Shown: in pieces, positions 24,301 to 35,928 of the stretch
Numbering within the stretch: position 1 is the stretch's first letter
How the letters are laid out: each line of letters begins with the position of its first letter
DNA from: Tubulanus polymorphus
Lineage: Eukaryota; Nemertea; Palaeonemertea; Tubulaniformes; Tubulanidae
Length of the DNA stretch: 64,000 bases
Direction of reading: 5' to 3'
Assembly: GCF_964204645.1 (NCBI RefSeq)
Contig: NC_134031.1
Span: 17,171,307-17,235,306, forward strand
The notes under the pieces: generated by a model
What the model was told of the DNA's origin: nothing
What the model saw: the letters and a program-made list of their open reading frames with translations, nothing else
Database searches by the model: none
Position numbers and translations under genes: made by a program

Positions 24301-26289
24301 ATTTTTTTTTTTTGTCGCCAGTTCCACTATGCTGGGTATAGATTTATTCTCTGTAGTCTGTCAAGATGAACATCTAGAAATCGATGTTACATTAACTCTC
24401 AGATCAGATTGATGTGAAAAATCATGAGAATGGGTTGAATTTTGATCCCATTATTATGCCATATACCTTGGCAAATTCATTTTCAAATATTCTAGACTTA
24501 CTAGAATCAAGTATACCTGTATGAATTAACCCATAACTGTGGAACTGGAAACTGTTTTTCAAGGCTCTTACTCCTCTGTGGTTCTAGGAAATTAAAAAGA
24601 TTGAACCTCTAATTAAATGTTTCTGAATGATTTATCTTTTTACATTTTAGCTGAATGTGTGGGTAGCCGGTTGTCACTGAGATCTCAACAAAAACAACAA
24701 CAAAATCAAATCCAAGAGGTACATTCATTAGAACTTTAGAAAACTACTACCGGTAAACACTGTGTAAAATACACGGTATAGAGCTTTTGAATTGTGATGA
24801 ATTTTATCATTTATTCCATTTCAGAAAGAAGCTTTACAGGAAATACCCGCGCGACCAGTGTCTTGTCATGAGCTCAATCCGACTAGAAGCGATTCTCGAT
24901 CTTCGAACCCGGATATTGCGTAAGTTCTTTCATGATTCCAGGTGAAAATTACGCAGACATATTTGCCTAGCGGTATTAATATAAGATTTTTCGTTTAAGA
25001 AATCAACTCGGTGGACTGACGTTGACGAATCAACGCGATTACGGAGGTGCTAAATCGAGAAACTACAGTCGACACGATATCTCCTCGCCAGTGCCGTCTT
25101 TACCTAGCGTGGAAAACAACACTTCTACCTCGGCTCCTAGTAAAAAATTACAGTCTGCTAAACAAGGTTCGTAAAATGCTGAAAATCTTGATGAAAACAC
25201 TCTGTCCATGCTGTTATGATAATATACAATCCCGCAATAACAAAGCAAAAATATTTCCGTGCCCTTAAGTTTCGACTTTATCCTAATAGCTATCTTCAGC
25301 AGGGGTGGTCTCCAGGATACGCACCCCTGCCTTCTGATAAAGTTACAGAAGTTGCATGTATTCGGATGTATTTCTTCATAAATATCTTACACTGAGGTCG
25401 GGTCTCGCTGGATGTGCTATATAATATGGGGAAAGTCTTTTCCTTTCTTCTGGACCCTTGCCTCCCAATTTTCCGAAGGAAGATTTTTGCTTAAGGAATA
25501 CTACAAAAAAACTGCGTTATCTCATAATTTTGTTGTAACTTACGAAAGTATTCCTGAGGATAATATCGTAAATGCCATGCCAGTACTTACAGTACATGAA
25601 ATTAGGAGGTCGGGATTGAATTGTTGTCTATTCGTTGTATTTTCCAGTTATCGTCGACCCACCGTTATTACAAAGAGATGGACCACCGAAAGAGTACAAA
25701 ATACTCACGAATACACCAGAACCGAGGCTAATTCAACCCTCAGGTCATACGACTTTACTATACGAAAAACCAAGTAGTGTAAATGATAGGAAAATAATGC
25801 CGAGGTTTGTATTATTTCTTGATACTATGGTAAAATAAGTGAAATCTGCTGCCATAGTTCAGTCTTTGATTCTCCATTCCTTTCCCATGGAACGAAAATA
25901 TCCAAATTTTCATAGCTACTCAATTAGGAAAAGCACAAACCCTGCAGCTATGGTACAGATCAATTGAGTGCATTGTATACCTCTTTTGCTAAAAGGTTTT
26001 TGGTAACAATTTGATTCATAAACTGCATGATTTGTCCTGAATGATTTGCAAATTTCATGTATTTTTATCGAATTTTAGTTGAATATGAATGTTATATCTC
26101 TTTTCTTTTTCATATAGTATCAATAATAAACCATCCAGTGCGACATACGGAATGATCCCCGATGGAATTACGAGAGACTTTTACACGGCGCATAGCGCAA
26201 AACCGCAAAATATCGAAACGTCGTGGACTGTGTTCGGCGTGCCTCCGAACTATCGCGGACGGACCTGGCACCATACGAAACTATGGTGA
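21394..26289 (+). CDS. ATAT1: Alpha-tubulin N-acetyltransferase 1 (ATAT1/MEC-17), 428 aa
   Basis: Eleven exons: 21394-21509, 21799-21862, 22273-22361, 22684-22846, 23082-23232, 24219-24263, 24651-24718, 24825-24919, 25000-25166, 25648-25804, 26118-26289 (1287 nt). It starts [20 protein letters not shown], like human MEFPFDVDALF. It acetylates Lys40 of alpha-tubulin inside microtubules, using acetyl-CoA. The catalytic domain fills exons 1-5: [40 protein letters not shown] (acetyl-CoA loop), [10 protein letters not shown] and [12 protein letters not shown]. The residues equivalent to human C120 and D157 appear as C119 and D156. The C-terminal half is Ser/Pro/Gln-rich and probably disordered, as in other ATAT1 proteins, so exons 6-11 rest mainly on phase and splice sites. 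The end, RTWHHTKLW, is followed by TGA. Confidence 0.94.
22960..23035. repeat. Reversed fragment of MITE family A in an ATAT1 intron
   Basis: GTACAGGGTAGATAGGCAGC, ccgggtcaactttt and gagaaacaaggtata are the reverse complement of the family A interior and end seen at 29320-29400. Confidence 0.65.
25262..25600. repeat. Dispersed repeat K, copy in an ATAT1 intron
   Basis: It shares blocks with about 44100-44275 in a MetX intron: atgtatttcttc, acactgaggtcgggtc versus acactgatgtctggtc, and ttttcctttcttctggaccc(t)gcctcccaattttcc. Boundaries are approximate and no TIR was found. Confidence 0.55.
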
Positions 26290-29124
26290 AATTATCGTAT
26301 GCGAAATACGCGCTTTACCTTCGTACTTAAATTACGGCAGCAGTATTCGAATCGCAGAGGAATCGGCGGACTTCTGGAATCGGTGGTCTAAATGAATCAA
26401 CAGAGGAATCATTGGTCTTTGTGAATCGCAGAAGTTTATAATGCTGATATTTCATACAGACGTGTTCTTTCTATCATATAACACCCCTGTCTCGCAGATA
26501 CTTGTAAAAACTTATAGGATAATAAAACTAGGGTATTGGTGTATGTATAAACTGAATCGGTGAGTCTAGGTAATTAAGAGGTAGAACATTTTGTTTTCGA
26601 TAAACTTGGTAGTGGTAGTGTTTAGAAGTCTAGGGCGTAAAGCTTTGAAGTCAAATTTGAAATTATATCTGTGAAACTTATATCTGAAGATTTGTTAAAA
26701 TATATCATATATTACTGTTACATTCGTTATAAGGAGCAAATCCTGTATGCATTCATGAATCCTACAAAACTCGTAGTCATATCACATTTGATACTTTTTC
26801 TTGTTATCTATTATTGGCCATGGGTAAACTATACTATATGTACTAATGTTATGATTCTCCTGGTGTGATTAAAGGGGTTTTACTGTTAGGTTTTAAGGAA
26901 GAGATGTATTTGTAGCGTATTCGAATGCTACGTACTGTTAATCGTGTCTTATATAGATATTTATAACGTCTTTTCATTCATAGAGAGACTTTCTTCTTGT
27001 TGATGTTTTTATTTTTGAGTCTATAATAAAAATCGAAGAAGCAATAAAATACTGTCGGCAATAACCTGGTTTTCAGATTTATTGAATCATCGAATCAAGT
27101 GAAGATTTTTTGTTTGAATGTCTTGAAGGGTGACAAGTTTTGTAGACTGGTTCAGACTCTCTAGATGTCTTACTGGATATTCTTGGATATTACCACAATG
27201 AAGCAGCATTTCTGCGAGGAATTGGATTGATATGTGATTCATAAAATAACTGAGAAATTGAGGAATTTTTCATGAAATGGTTAGACTTTATTTAACATTT
27301 ACACATGCTAATCTTCGTATGATCTGTCTTATTATTGAGCGCTAACATATTATCACATCTACCAGTAAACATCAAATATAGTTCGAAAATATTGACTGAT
27401 TTTACGTCCTACTACGGTACTGTTATGCAAAAATGGGGCAAAGAAACACGCTAGGTCATCAGACTGCAGTTCCACATAGGAAACAAATTTACTAGCAGCT
27501 GTGGAACTGTTAATTCTCCAGATCTAATCTAATGTTAATGAATTAGGATTACTAAAATTCAACAAAAGGGGTAGAATATTTGGCACGCACATCTCCTTAT
27601 TTGTCTTTTCGCCTCTACACGTATTTCTGGTTAGAAAACAAGAGTAAGGAAGATGGCCGTTAACATTACAATCAGTAATTAGTAAAAAGTGATTATTTTC
27701 TTGCATTTTTGGTATATCGAGATATAATCTACTGCAATCTAATACATACATGGTTATACTTGTGCAGGCTGGAAAACGTTTCACTAGATTCAGCTATCGG
27801 TGATTATTAAGCTAAAAATGTCGAATACTGCTTTATTAATCATGATTTTATGGCTGACTTAAAACAAAACAACCAGTGATGATTAAGTACACTTCAATGA
27901 TTAGGCATTCTTAGGCCAACAACATTCACGCAGGGACGTGAAATTATTGTTGAAGGGTCAATTTAGTTTGCTATTAGCGATAGAATTTATATCCATTTAT
28001 GTTCATCAAGTTTGCCATTATATCTGCTTGTTTATAATTTCCACACATAAAGTAAAAATAACTATATACAGCAATATTCCTGTGGTTAGTCTATATAAAC
28101 ATATTCTACAACTGGCGGCCCAAATATTTGTATATTATATTGAACAATCTCCATTTTGAGCCACACGTAGTCTCTGGAACCAGCGTTTCTCCTTAATGAA
28201 TTGACTGGTATCGAATTATGAACATTTTTCGCTGCACTTTCAGTCCAAGTTGATTTTCGTTACATCTGCCTATTCATTGTAACTGTTACGCTGCTTGTCG
28301 GAAGAGTAGGGAAGTTCTGACCATTTACTGAAACACGAGTCCAATATTTTTGTTTCATTAAAAATGCTGAATGATCTTTGTCATTTTCTTGATGAACTAC
28401 ATGTGAAATTATCATAATTGTGCATCTTGTATTTTGTAATCCCGTAGATTTGCAATTGATGTAGTTGAATAATTCCAATCTCTACAATGTACTACATTTA
28501 CACGCACATACAATGAGCCATAAATCTGAATCTATCAGTACTAACCTTGTATTGGATCAGGTGGCTAACAATTAGGATTTTTCAGCCATTTTCAAATCAA
28601 TCCAAAATAGTTTCATTTCTAGTGCATATAGCAATGGTAAATGCATGGGTCTAATGGTATTCAATCATCATAAATTCCAGGGGAATGATTTAGGGAAATT
28701 CCTGCATCTTTCATCTCGGTGCAGATGTAAAATCCTCAGTGACTCGAAATCTATTGGCACATCCAAGGCCTATAGTGAAGGTCGTACTCTAAGGCGACAC
28801 TTACCAGTGATTAAAGCCCAAAACTTACTAGAATTGTGATTTCCTCATTCGGGAGTTAGAGTTTGAAAATGTATATCCACTTTTAGATTTAGGAATAGAT
28901 AATAGTCAAGATATTCCTGCATAAAGTGGCATGTATATACCCTCACTATAGACTAACAACTAAACAACAAAGAAAGAAAACTCCATAACAGAAAAGCAAC
29001 AAAACAACATCAAACACATGAAACCAAAATAATGCAGTAAATAATCCATATATTTGATAAATATATCTATTTTCTTAACAATAAAATGTGACTAGATATA
29101 CAGTTACTGTGTACACAACAATAG
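26290..29124. other. Convergent 3' flanks of ATAT1 and CACFD1
   Basis: There are 2.8 kb without a supported exon. Candidate ATAT1 poly(A) signals (AATAAA) lie at 26521-26526, 27025-27030 and 27043-27048. The rest is AT-rich, and its short frames lack splice or family support. Confidence 0.55.
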
Positions 29125-32100
29125 TTACGATAATGTACCTAAATCGACGCGGTTACCACCTTCATTTTCAACGAGAGTCACTTTCATATCGGGATCTGCT
29201 TGTTCTTTACTGGCTTTCATACGTAATTCCTGTTGGTAACCTCTGAAAATTGCCACGGGAAATTTTAGACAACAGAACAAGAAAATATGAGTATCAGAGT
29301 ACTGTAAGGCTAAAAAAATTGATACCTTGTTTCTCCGCTCTGCTGAGCTTAAATGTTGACCCGGCCGGCCGCCTATCTACCCTATACATTACTTTTTTTA
29401 AAATCGTGATCAATTTCACCATAACAGACCCGGCCGCTATAGAAATGAACTGTTTACAAATTTTATCAAATTTTACAAAAATGACCCGGCCGCTGCGGAG
29501 AAACAAGGTATCATTTTTGTTTAGCCTAAACTGTGCCCATCCAATGAATGGCTCAAGCCACGATGTACCCTTCTAGAAATGCTTGATATACATGTACCAG
29601 TATTGTAAACATTGCTTAACTTAGGCTGAACAGAGATCTTAACTTTTAAGCTGTTAAACGAATTATCCTTATAATCAAAGACTTGACACACGCTAAATTT
29701 CATGGACCTTATATTAGTCAAAGAGAAGCAAGTTCGATACAAAGGTCGATTACTCAGTAATAAATATAGAATTACAACTTGTAAAGAGATAGAATAGATT
29801 TAATCTTTCGTACACATATACAAAATATACAATATCTATTTGTTTGTTTTTTTCTTAGACCCATAAACCCTCAAGTTACTCTACGTATATCTCATTTCTG
29901 ACAACTGGCAATACAAGTTTATTCGAGATAATTATTTTACCGAATTACTTATATAGGGAGCTGAAACCTACAAGTTGAGCTAGTATTTATAGTATTGAGA
30001 CATTACCACATTACCAATAAAGTAAAGAGAATGGCAAAACGGGCTAACATATACAGAAATAGGGCCTATTTTAAACTTGAAACAAAACAATCTCAAAAAG
30101 AAATGCACAACGAAGTGAATGACTAAAATAATTGCACAATCAGCCGACTGAAGATTTGAATGTAGAACAAGCTAATTTCGTCGAGTCATAAAGAGCCCAA
30201 TAGGGCATTCATAAACTGGAATGGAGAAGAAAACTAAAGGCAATGCACATGCATCCTCTCTTCACAAAATCTCAGGAGATGGCATAGATCTCCAGATCAT
30301 AAATACTGAATGAACGCATATAACAGAAAATACATTGATAAGGTAGTAAGTTGAGTGCAGCACATGTAAGAATGCACTTGACAATTTTAACTTACAACTA
30401 ACACACTCGAGGAAACTACAATTATCGAATATCTATGAGCCAACATAAAACAGTATCAAATTGATAGACGTATCAAGTAGTTCAATAACTGAGATAGCTA
30501 GGTTTAGACTTTGTAATAAAGCGTACCGGTATATAAAACTTTTGTTGTTTAATAGATATTAATCTTATTTGATGTTTTATTCATTTATTTGTTATTATCG
30601 AATGTAAGATGTTTTTCTCGTAAAATGGAATGCGGGACGAACTATCATCATCGTGTTAATCGCTTCGAATGAATATCAGATCATTGATTGACCATCGGCG
30701 AATAGCCTTCCGAAGTGGTCCGACTTTGCATTAATTGAGAATTTTCTATATCGCCCGAACGCGATTTCGAAGCCGTCATTTTCATTTCGTCGACGTCGGC
30801 TCTGAAACAGAATGTCGTTCGTTAAAAACAAAAAACACAGCACGCGACGGGAATAAGCAACCGAACTAAGCCATTGCATAAATATAATGTGAGATACAAG
30901 CAACCGGGCTGATGAAATGTGAACACAGCAAACATTTTTTTCGTGCGGCGAGCAAATGAAAACATCACAACTCCATAAATCGTGTCTATTCAACTTAATA
31001 CGAGAAAAATAATTCTACAAAACATGGCTAGGGACAAACGAAATACTTACTTCGTTCGAAATTGTATCTCGCAAAATACAGTTTCGGGTAGATTTTTATA
31101 TGTACCAGTTTTACAGCGATGGATTTAACAGAATTCACAGCGTAAATCCTCAACTGAGTACACTGGGGTGTGAGGGCTTAATTCTAAACTCGTTAAAATA
31201 TCGAAAAACACTCGGAAAGCATTAACACAGACGAACGATATAAGCTTACTTTTTTCCTAAAGACATAATACCATATACAACTCCGGTGCCGATAATCAAA
31301 GCACCACCAAGACCAGTGGCGACACCAATACATGTCGCTGGTGGAATGACGCCAAGTCTGAAACATTAGAAATCAAGCGCAAATGTAAGTCACAGCTTTG
31401 AGATCCAGATTGCCTAAAGATACCTATCTTATGTAACTTTTTTTCATACTATTTTGATAACATTCTTTGCCCCTCCCACAAAGGAGACCATGAAAGATTT
31501 TCCTGACTTCAGAGTGGCATTTGAATTTTAAATGCGCCATTGGAGTTTTTCAGCCCTATTAAAAGGGAGAAAGGAGGCCAGTGAATAAGCCATGAAACAC
31601 AGGGTTGGCTGCCACCAGAATTCGAACCTGGAGCTCTTAGATTGACGAGACTGATGCCTTAAAACCACTCAGCTCCTGCAACTCCTACGAAACAAATCTT
31701 ATTCTAGATTTTATGCTGCGAAACTTACAGGACATAAACAATAGCTTTCTGCCAGTAAGCTCTATTATCGACAAATTTTGTTACGCTGTCCACGAAGTCA
31801 AGAAATGGACAACAGCAAGGCGACTCGCAGAGGATCAATGCAAATCCAAATAACCTGAAATATATAATTTGTAAAACGTTATTCTACATATTGGCAAGTA
31901 GGCCTATACCATTAGACTTCAGGTGGGCTGGTTCCATAGTCCATAGTCAATTCTAATAAAAGTGGTCTTAGATTTTAAGACTGGTCATAAGTTGTTAGAT
32001 TGGTTTATAGAGCCAATATGGTCTGAGACTGGTCTCAAAATCTGAGCCATGCATGCAACTGGACCGTGGGCCCATTTTCACACAAATCTTTGTTGTACCG

Positions 32101-32503
32101 GGTAATTGCTATTGGTTATTTCATGTTTTCAATGAGGACAACAATTCAGACTCAAATGATTTAAGCTTAAACTTTTCAAGCGAAACTGGACCCAGGTAGC
32201 ATCCCGATAACTTACATTTGTAATATTCCAGCTATCAAACATCGTGGTGTTACTGTAACGCATGCCCAGACACCCGTACACAAAGCAACTGAAAGACATT
32301 AGCATTTTGTAGTGGCATACAGGTAGTACAAATTCAAACACAGGGTGCAATAAGGAAAGTATCGACGCATGGTTCTACTAATTCTTACTGACTCCTCCAA
32401 TAGTGCCGAGACCTCGAGCCAATGTCCTCATCCACCAGCTGACCTGAGGATTTGACGGATGCCCGGCACCTTCAGCGCTCGGACGTTGAAATGACTGACC
32501 CAT
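29125..32503 (-). CDS. CACFD1: Calcium channel flower homolog, isoform with distal last exon, 179 aa
   Basis: Exons: 32503-32389, 32288-32216, 31854-31729, 31357-31250, then the distal terminal exon 29242-29125 (540 nt). It is a small multi-span membrane protein of synaptic/secretory vesicles and the plasma membrane, linked in flies to calcium-dependent endocytosis and cell competition. The core matches the family: WWMRTLARGLGTIGG, VTPRCLIAGILQ, ILCESPCCCPFLDFVDSVTK, AYWQKAIVYVLLGVIPP and GVVYGIMSLGKK. Four hydrophobic segments can be seen. This last exon reads KGYQQELRMKASKEQADPDM and ends DLGTLS; its Gln/Lys-rich start resembles the usual vertebrate CACFD1 tail. It starts 667 bp from ICMT in divergent orientation. 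Confidence 0.92.
29307..29527. mobile_element. MITE family A, complete copy between the two CACFD1 last exons
   Basis: AGGCTAAAAAAATTGATACCTTG (start) and AAGGTATCATTTTTGTTTAGCCT (end) are about 30-bp inverted repeats. The interior has two cccggccg-rich blocks. It is the best-preserved copy of the family in the window. Confidence 0.85.
30681..32503 (-). CDS. CACFD1: Calcium channel flower homolog, isoform with proximal last exon, 180 aa
   Basis: It shares exons 1-4 with the other isoform, then uses terminal exon 30801-30681 (total 543 nt). The acceptor (cattctgtttcag) and phase are as good as for the distal exon. The tail is different: ADVDEMKMTASKSRSGDIEN, then SQTT-type Ser/Thr-rich sequence ending GYSPMVNQ. 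Two AATAAA signals follow on the minus strand at 30584-30589 and 30576-30581, about 95 nt past the stop, so this exon can end a transcript by itself. Fly flower also differs between isoforms at the C-terminus. Whether the two tails here have different roles is unknown. Confidence 0.78.
31604..31680 (-). repeat. tRNA-like sequence (SINE head or tRNA pseudogene) in a CACFD1 intron
   Basis: The reverse complement reads GCAGGAGCTGAGTGGTTTTAAGGC, then CCAGG-TTCGAAT-TCTGG, i.e. an A-box-like start and a B box (GGTTCGAAT) with a T-arm that can nearly pair. The acceptor stem ends do not pair, so I do not call a functional tRNA. Confidence 0.5.
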
Positions 32504-33170
32504 TTTAAAAACACCTCACTCCAAACGCATACACCACAGTTACAGGATGAATAACTCTTTAAGGAGTTATGACTCACTCCCTCGCTCCTGGGCTGGCCTT
32601 CCTGACCTACTAGAACTGTCCTACCTAGATTTAAGCCCTAAATTACCGATCTTTTCATCCAAAATTTAATGTTAGGATTTAAGTAAATATGTAAACAGCA
32701 CGGTAAAAGATTGGTTTTCTTCTTGTCGCGTTTAAAACAATTATTTAGAGAATTATTTATCGATGTGTCAAAATATATAAATTTGTCACCGTAAAATGGA
32801 CCATGTCGAAATACAATCTTTATTACTCGCATGCCACAGTAGGAATACATCCTCCCTCAGCAGGGATTCGAACCTGATGGTATCACTACACTCTCATTCG
32901 TACTGTGTATATCAAACCTTTTTAACACATTTGTTGTAATTCTATATTCTGTTCAGTTCAGACCCAATCATTTGTATTTGTATTTGTATTTTATATGATT
33001 AACTACTGATTAAATTTTGAATTGAATTGAATTGAATTGTATACTGACATAACTCTGAATATCTCCGCGATTTCCGTCCAAGGTCGTTGAGCCATCCCGT
33101 TTTTTTAGATCATAGATTGGCGTTTGAGAGTGGAAATTAGGGCCAAAACGAGAGAGAATCACCGGCTATT
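32504..33170. promoter_or_regulatory. Divergent promoter region CACFD1 (-) / ICMT (+)
   Basis: The interval is 667 bp between start codons. It holds a reversed B-box-like repeat fragment at about 32852-32885 (AGCAGGGATTCGAACCTGATGG, shared with the kazrin-intron repeats) and short runs of (atttgt)n near 32970 and (gaatt)n near 33020. Confidence 0.45.
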
Positions 33171-35928
33171 ATGATCATCGAAGCGAAGGACAGTTTGACC
33201 AGCTTTTTAACTGGATCTTGTATCATTTTGATCGCAATTCTAGCAAACATCGGTGGACCATTCGCCTTTGTATTTAATAACTTTTTCTATATCGCTATCG
33301 CGCTTTACGTGGTCGTGTTCGGTATCTGGTTATCGGTTAATTTCAAAGGACCACGTTTTCAGGTAATCACAATGATTTTGATTGACATTTTAGCGTTGTA
33401 TGTCGCTCCTTAACCTACTGTCTTCTAACATTGTTTTCCGTAATAATTGTTGCGATGCCATTTCGTTGTTAATCGGTTGATCTACAGTTATTTATTATGC
33501 ATCAGTGTCTCTCGGTAAACTACAGCTGGTAATGATAACAAAAAAACAAAAAGTTGTTGTGTATTCATAGTTTATTTCCTTACTGAACAAACTGATGCAT
33601 AATTAAGTCTAATACCCAGCCGTTGTCAGGGAACCGTAACAACGACTGGTATTCAGACAAATGTATAATGTATGCAGATTATTGATGAAATTAAGGAACA
33701 AAACGTCACAGGGATAGCATGTGCTGCAAACAGTAGATGTATGGTATGGTAATCCACTAACATAAGGCCATATATAAAAGAAGTTACTTCATTCTCATCA
33801 AAAGTTATGAAAAAAATCAGGGGGAGGTTAATGTTTTATATAGAATATTCCACTAGCTCTTACGATATATAGCCTATATGAAGGCTAGCAACACCTCTAT
33901 CTTGTCGCTGAAAGAAAATCGGTCAATGTGTGTCAATAATCTATAAACTTTGTGAACTCGTACTACATATCTGTATGTCTATATCGATTGTTTAGACTAT
34001 CATGTTTCACTTTTGTGTAGATCAACATAAAATATTGTTAGTCTGATTTTTTTATCGGAGGCAGTAATTTATGTTTTTTATTTCAAAATATAAAAATAAC
34101 TCCAGGCGGAGCGGGTAATATGGCCTAACCCCTTTCTCCCATTAATTGCCTGCGCTCCAACGATACTTTTTTCGATTGTTTCAGAATGCTATCCGAGGTG
34201 GATTTCTAGGTCTTGTGTTTGGTATCGGACTGATGTTGAGTGTGTCGGGATGGGTCGTAATGCCGCTCGGTTGGTACATCGCGATGCTCGCGTTCTTTCA
34301 TTGGTCCGAATACTTCGTTACGGCGCTTACGAATCCATCGCACATCGTATTAGATTCGTATTTACTGAATCACAGTACGGCGTATCAAGTGGCAGCAGTA
34401 GCGAGCTGGATCGAATATACGATAGAACTGCTCGTGTTTCCAGGTAAAATGCTTCAAACGCGAACCACTATAGTACGTATAGGATGACAGGGTTCTTATC
34501 GTTTTGTAAGGAATATGAAATAGATCTCCGCTTGAAAATGATTGTAAGCGAATTTGAAAAATCCGTGAAGAATCGTGAAAATTGTAAGAAGTCCGTCGTA
34601 ATATTTTGATCCCCCTTTTTGCCATGAACAGTGGAGCTCCGATTTTATGCAGTGTTGAAGCTATGAAAAATTTTACGCGAATTCTGTTCAGATTGTGATC
34701 ATCCTTTGTACCTTGACGTAAAAAATGTGAAAAATCTTGGTATCGTAAAAAAATGGGAATTGAATGCCAATTGTAAGTGGTGTGAAAAGTGTGAATTTTT
34801 CCAATCTAACCCCTAGGATGAGAATGTTAGATATGTAATATTTACTTGATGTTTCTCTTGCATTTTAAAAAAACTTTTCATGGTTTGAGTGAAATTTATA
34901 TTTTCAGAGATGAAGAAAGTACTTTGGTTGAGCGCGATTGGATTGTTAATCGTAATGTTCGGCGAGGCGTTGCGTAAAATAGCGATGTGCACGGCGCGGT
35001 CGAATTTCAATCACTACGTTCAACACGTCAAAGAAGAAGGACACATTCTCGTTACGCACGGTGTTTACAGGTTTTTCCGTCATCCGGCTTACGTCGGCTG
35101 GTTCTGGTGGAGCGTCGGAACGCAGGTTCGTTTCGTATCTCATTCAGACGCTCCCTATTTGTTTCTTCGGCTATCGATCTACTCCCTGTACCCACGAGGC
35201 CACATAGGCCTATAAAAAGAAGTGGTTCCTTTGATTTTGGACCCACAGTTATTGCAGTGTGACCATTGACCTGGAGAACTCAGGGGATCAGAGAAATCAG
35301 GAAATTTGGCAAATTTTACCAAAACCAGGAAAACTCAGGGGTTTTATATATCCTATTGACCACGCTTTTCTTTATCAATACGTAATCTTCATGAAAAAAG
35401 TGAATAAATGGTTAGTAACATTTTAAACCAAGAAGTTCCTCGGATTTACCCCTGGGCCCGGTTTCATTGAGTATCAAAGTTATCCCTAGGGGTAAATCAT
35501 GAATCTGGGTGATAACCACCATAGTTACAATGAGAAACCATGGTTATAACCGACAAATTTCAAAATATTCCCAGGGATTACTTTTCTTCCACATCCATGA
35601 AACCTAGCCCTGGAATTTTGTAACATCGAAAAAATCAGTGAAATCTTAGGGAATTTGTAAATAAGTGGAAAGTGACCATGCTGTATTGTCACAAACCCCT
35701 GTGGTATGTCTCTACGGTTGTATAGGTTATATATTTCTCTTTCAGATCATTCTAGTGAATCCTATATGTTTCATCGCGTACACGGCCGCTTCGTGGAAAT
35801 TCTTTCAAGGTCGCGTCGTAGCCGAGGAGATCACGTTGCTGAATTTTTTCGGCGAGCAATATCTGGACTATCAGAAACGCGTCGGAACCGGTCTACCGTT
35901 CATCAAAGGTTACCGCGGTGAGTTATGA
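33171..35928 (+). CDS. ICMT: Protein-S-isoprenylcysteine O-methyltransferase, 283 aa
   Basis: Exons: 33171-33362, 34185-34443, 34908-35125, 35746-35928 (852 nt, phases agree). The length is almost the same as human (284 aa). It is an ER-membrane enzyme that methylates the C-terminal prenylated cysteine of CaaX proteins (Ras, Rho, lamins) with S-adenosylmethionine. Many hydrophobic spans are visible. Family blocks: FHWSEYFVTALTNP, LDSYLLNHSTAYQVAAVASW, VMFGEALRKIAMCTARSNFN, LVTHGVYRFFRHPAYVGWFW (the RHP-YxG motif of the methyltransferase core), NPICFIAYTAASWKFF and LDYQKRVGTGLPFIKG. I considered nurim, a relative in the human MHC region, but the C-terminal RVGTGLPFIKG and the overall similarity are ICMT. 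Confidence 0.96.
35255..35683. mobile_element. MITE family D copy in ICMT intron 3, carrying a nested element
   Basis: It begins CAGTGTGACCATTGACCTGG and ends GTGGAAAGTGACCATGCTG. The interior repeats aactcagg/aaaatcag blocks also seen at 42848-42970, 47937-48191 and 54579-54848. It is interrupted at about 35451-35613. Confidence 0.7.
35451..35613. mobile_element. MITE nested inside family D (GGGCCCGGTTTCAT type)
   Basis: CCTGGGCCCGGTTTCATTGAG mirrors CATGAAACCTAGCCCTGG. Related termini occur at 45637-45745 (GGGCTCGGTTTCATG ... GTGAAACTGGGCCCAGG) and near 32060-32195, which suggests a family. Confidence 0.65.

Noticed and set aside
31604-31680. Functional tRNA gene
   Set aside because: Acceptor stem strands do not pair and the anticodon arm is irregular; more likely a SINE head or pseudogene.
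33171-35928. Nurim (NRM), a relative of ICMT in the human MHC region
   Set aside because: The RHPAYVGWFWW block and C-terminal RVGTGLPFIKG are those of ICMT; length matches ICMT.
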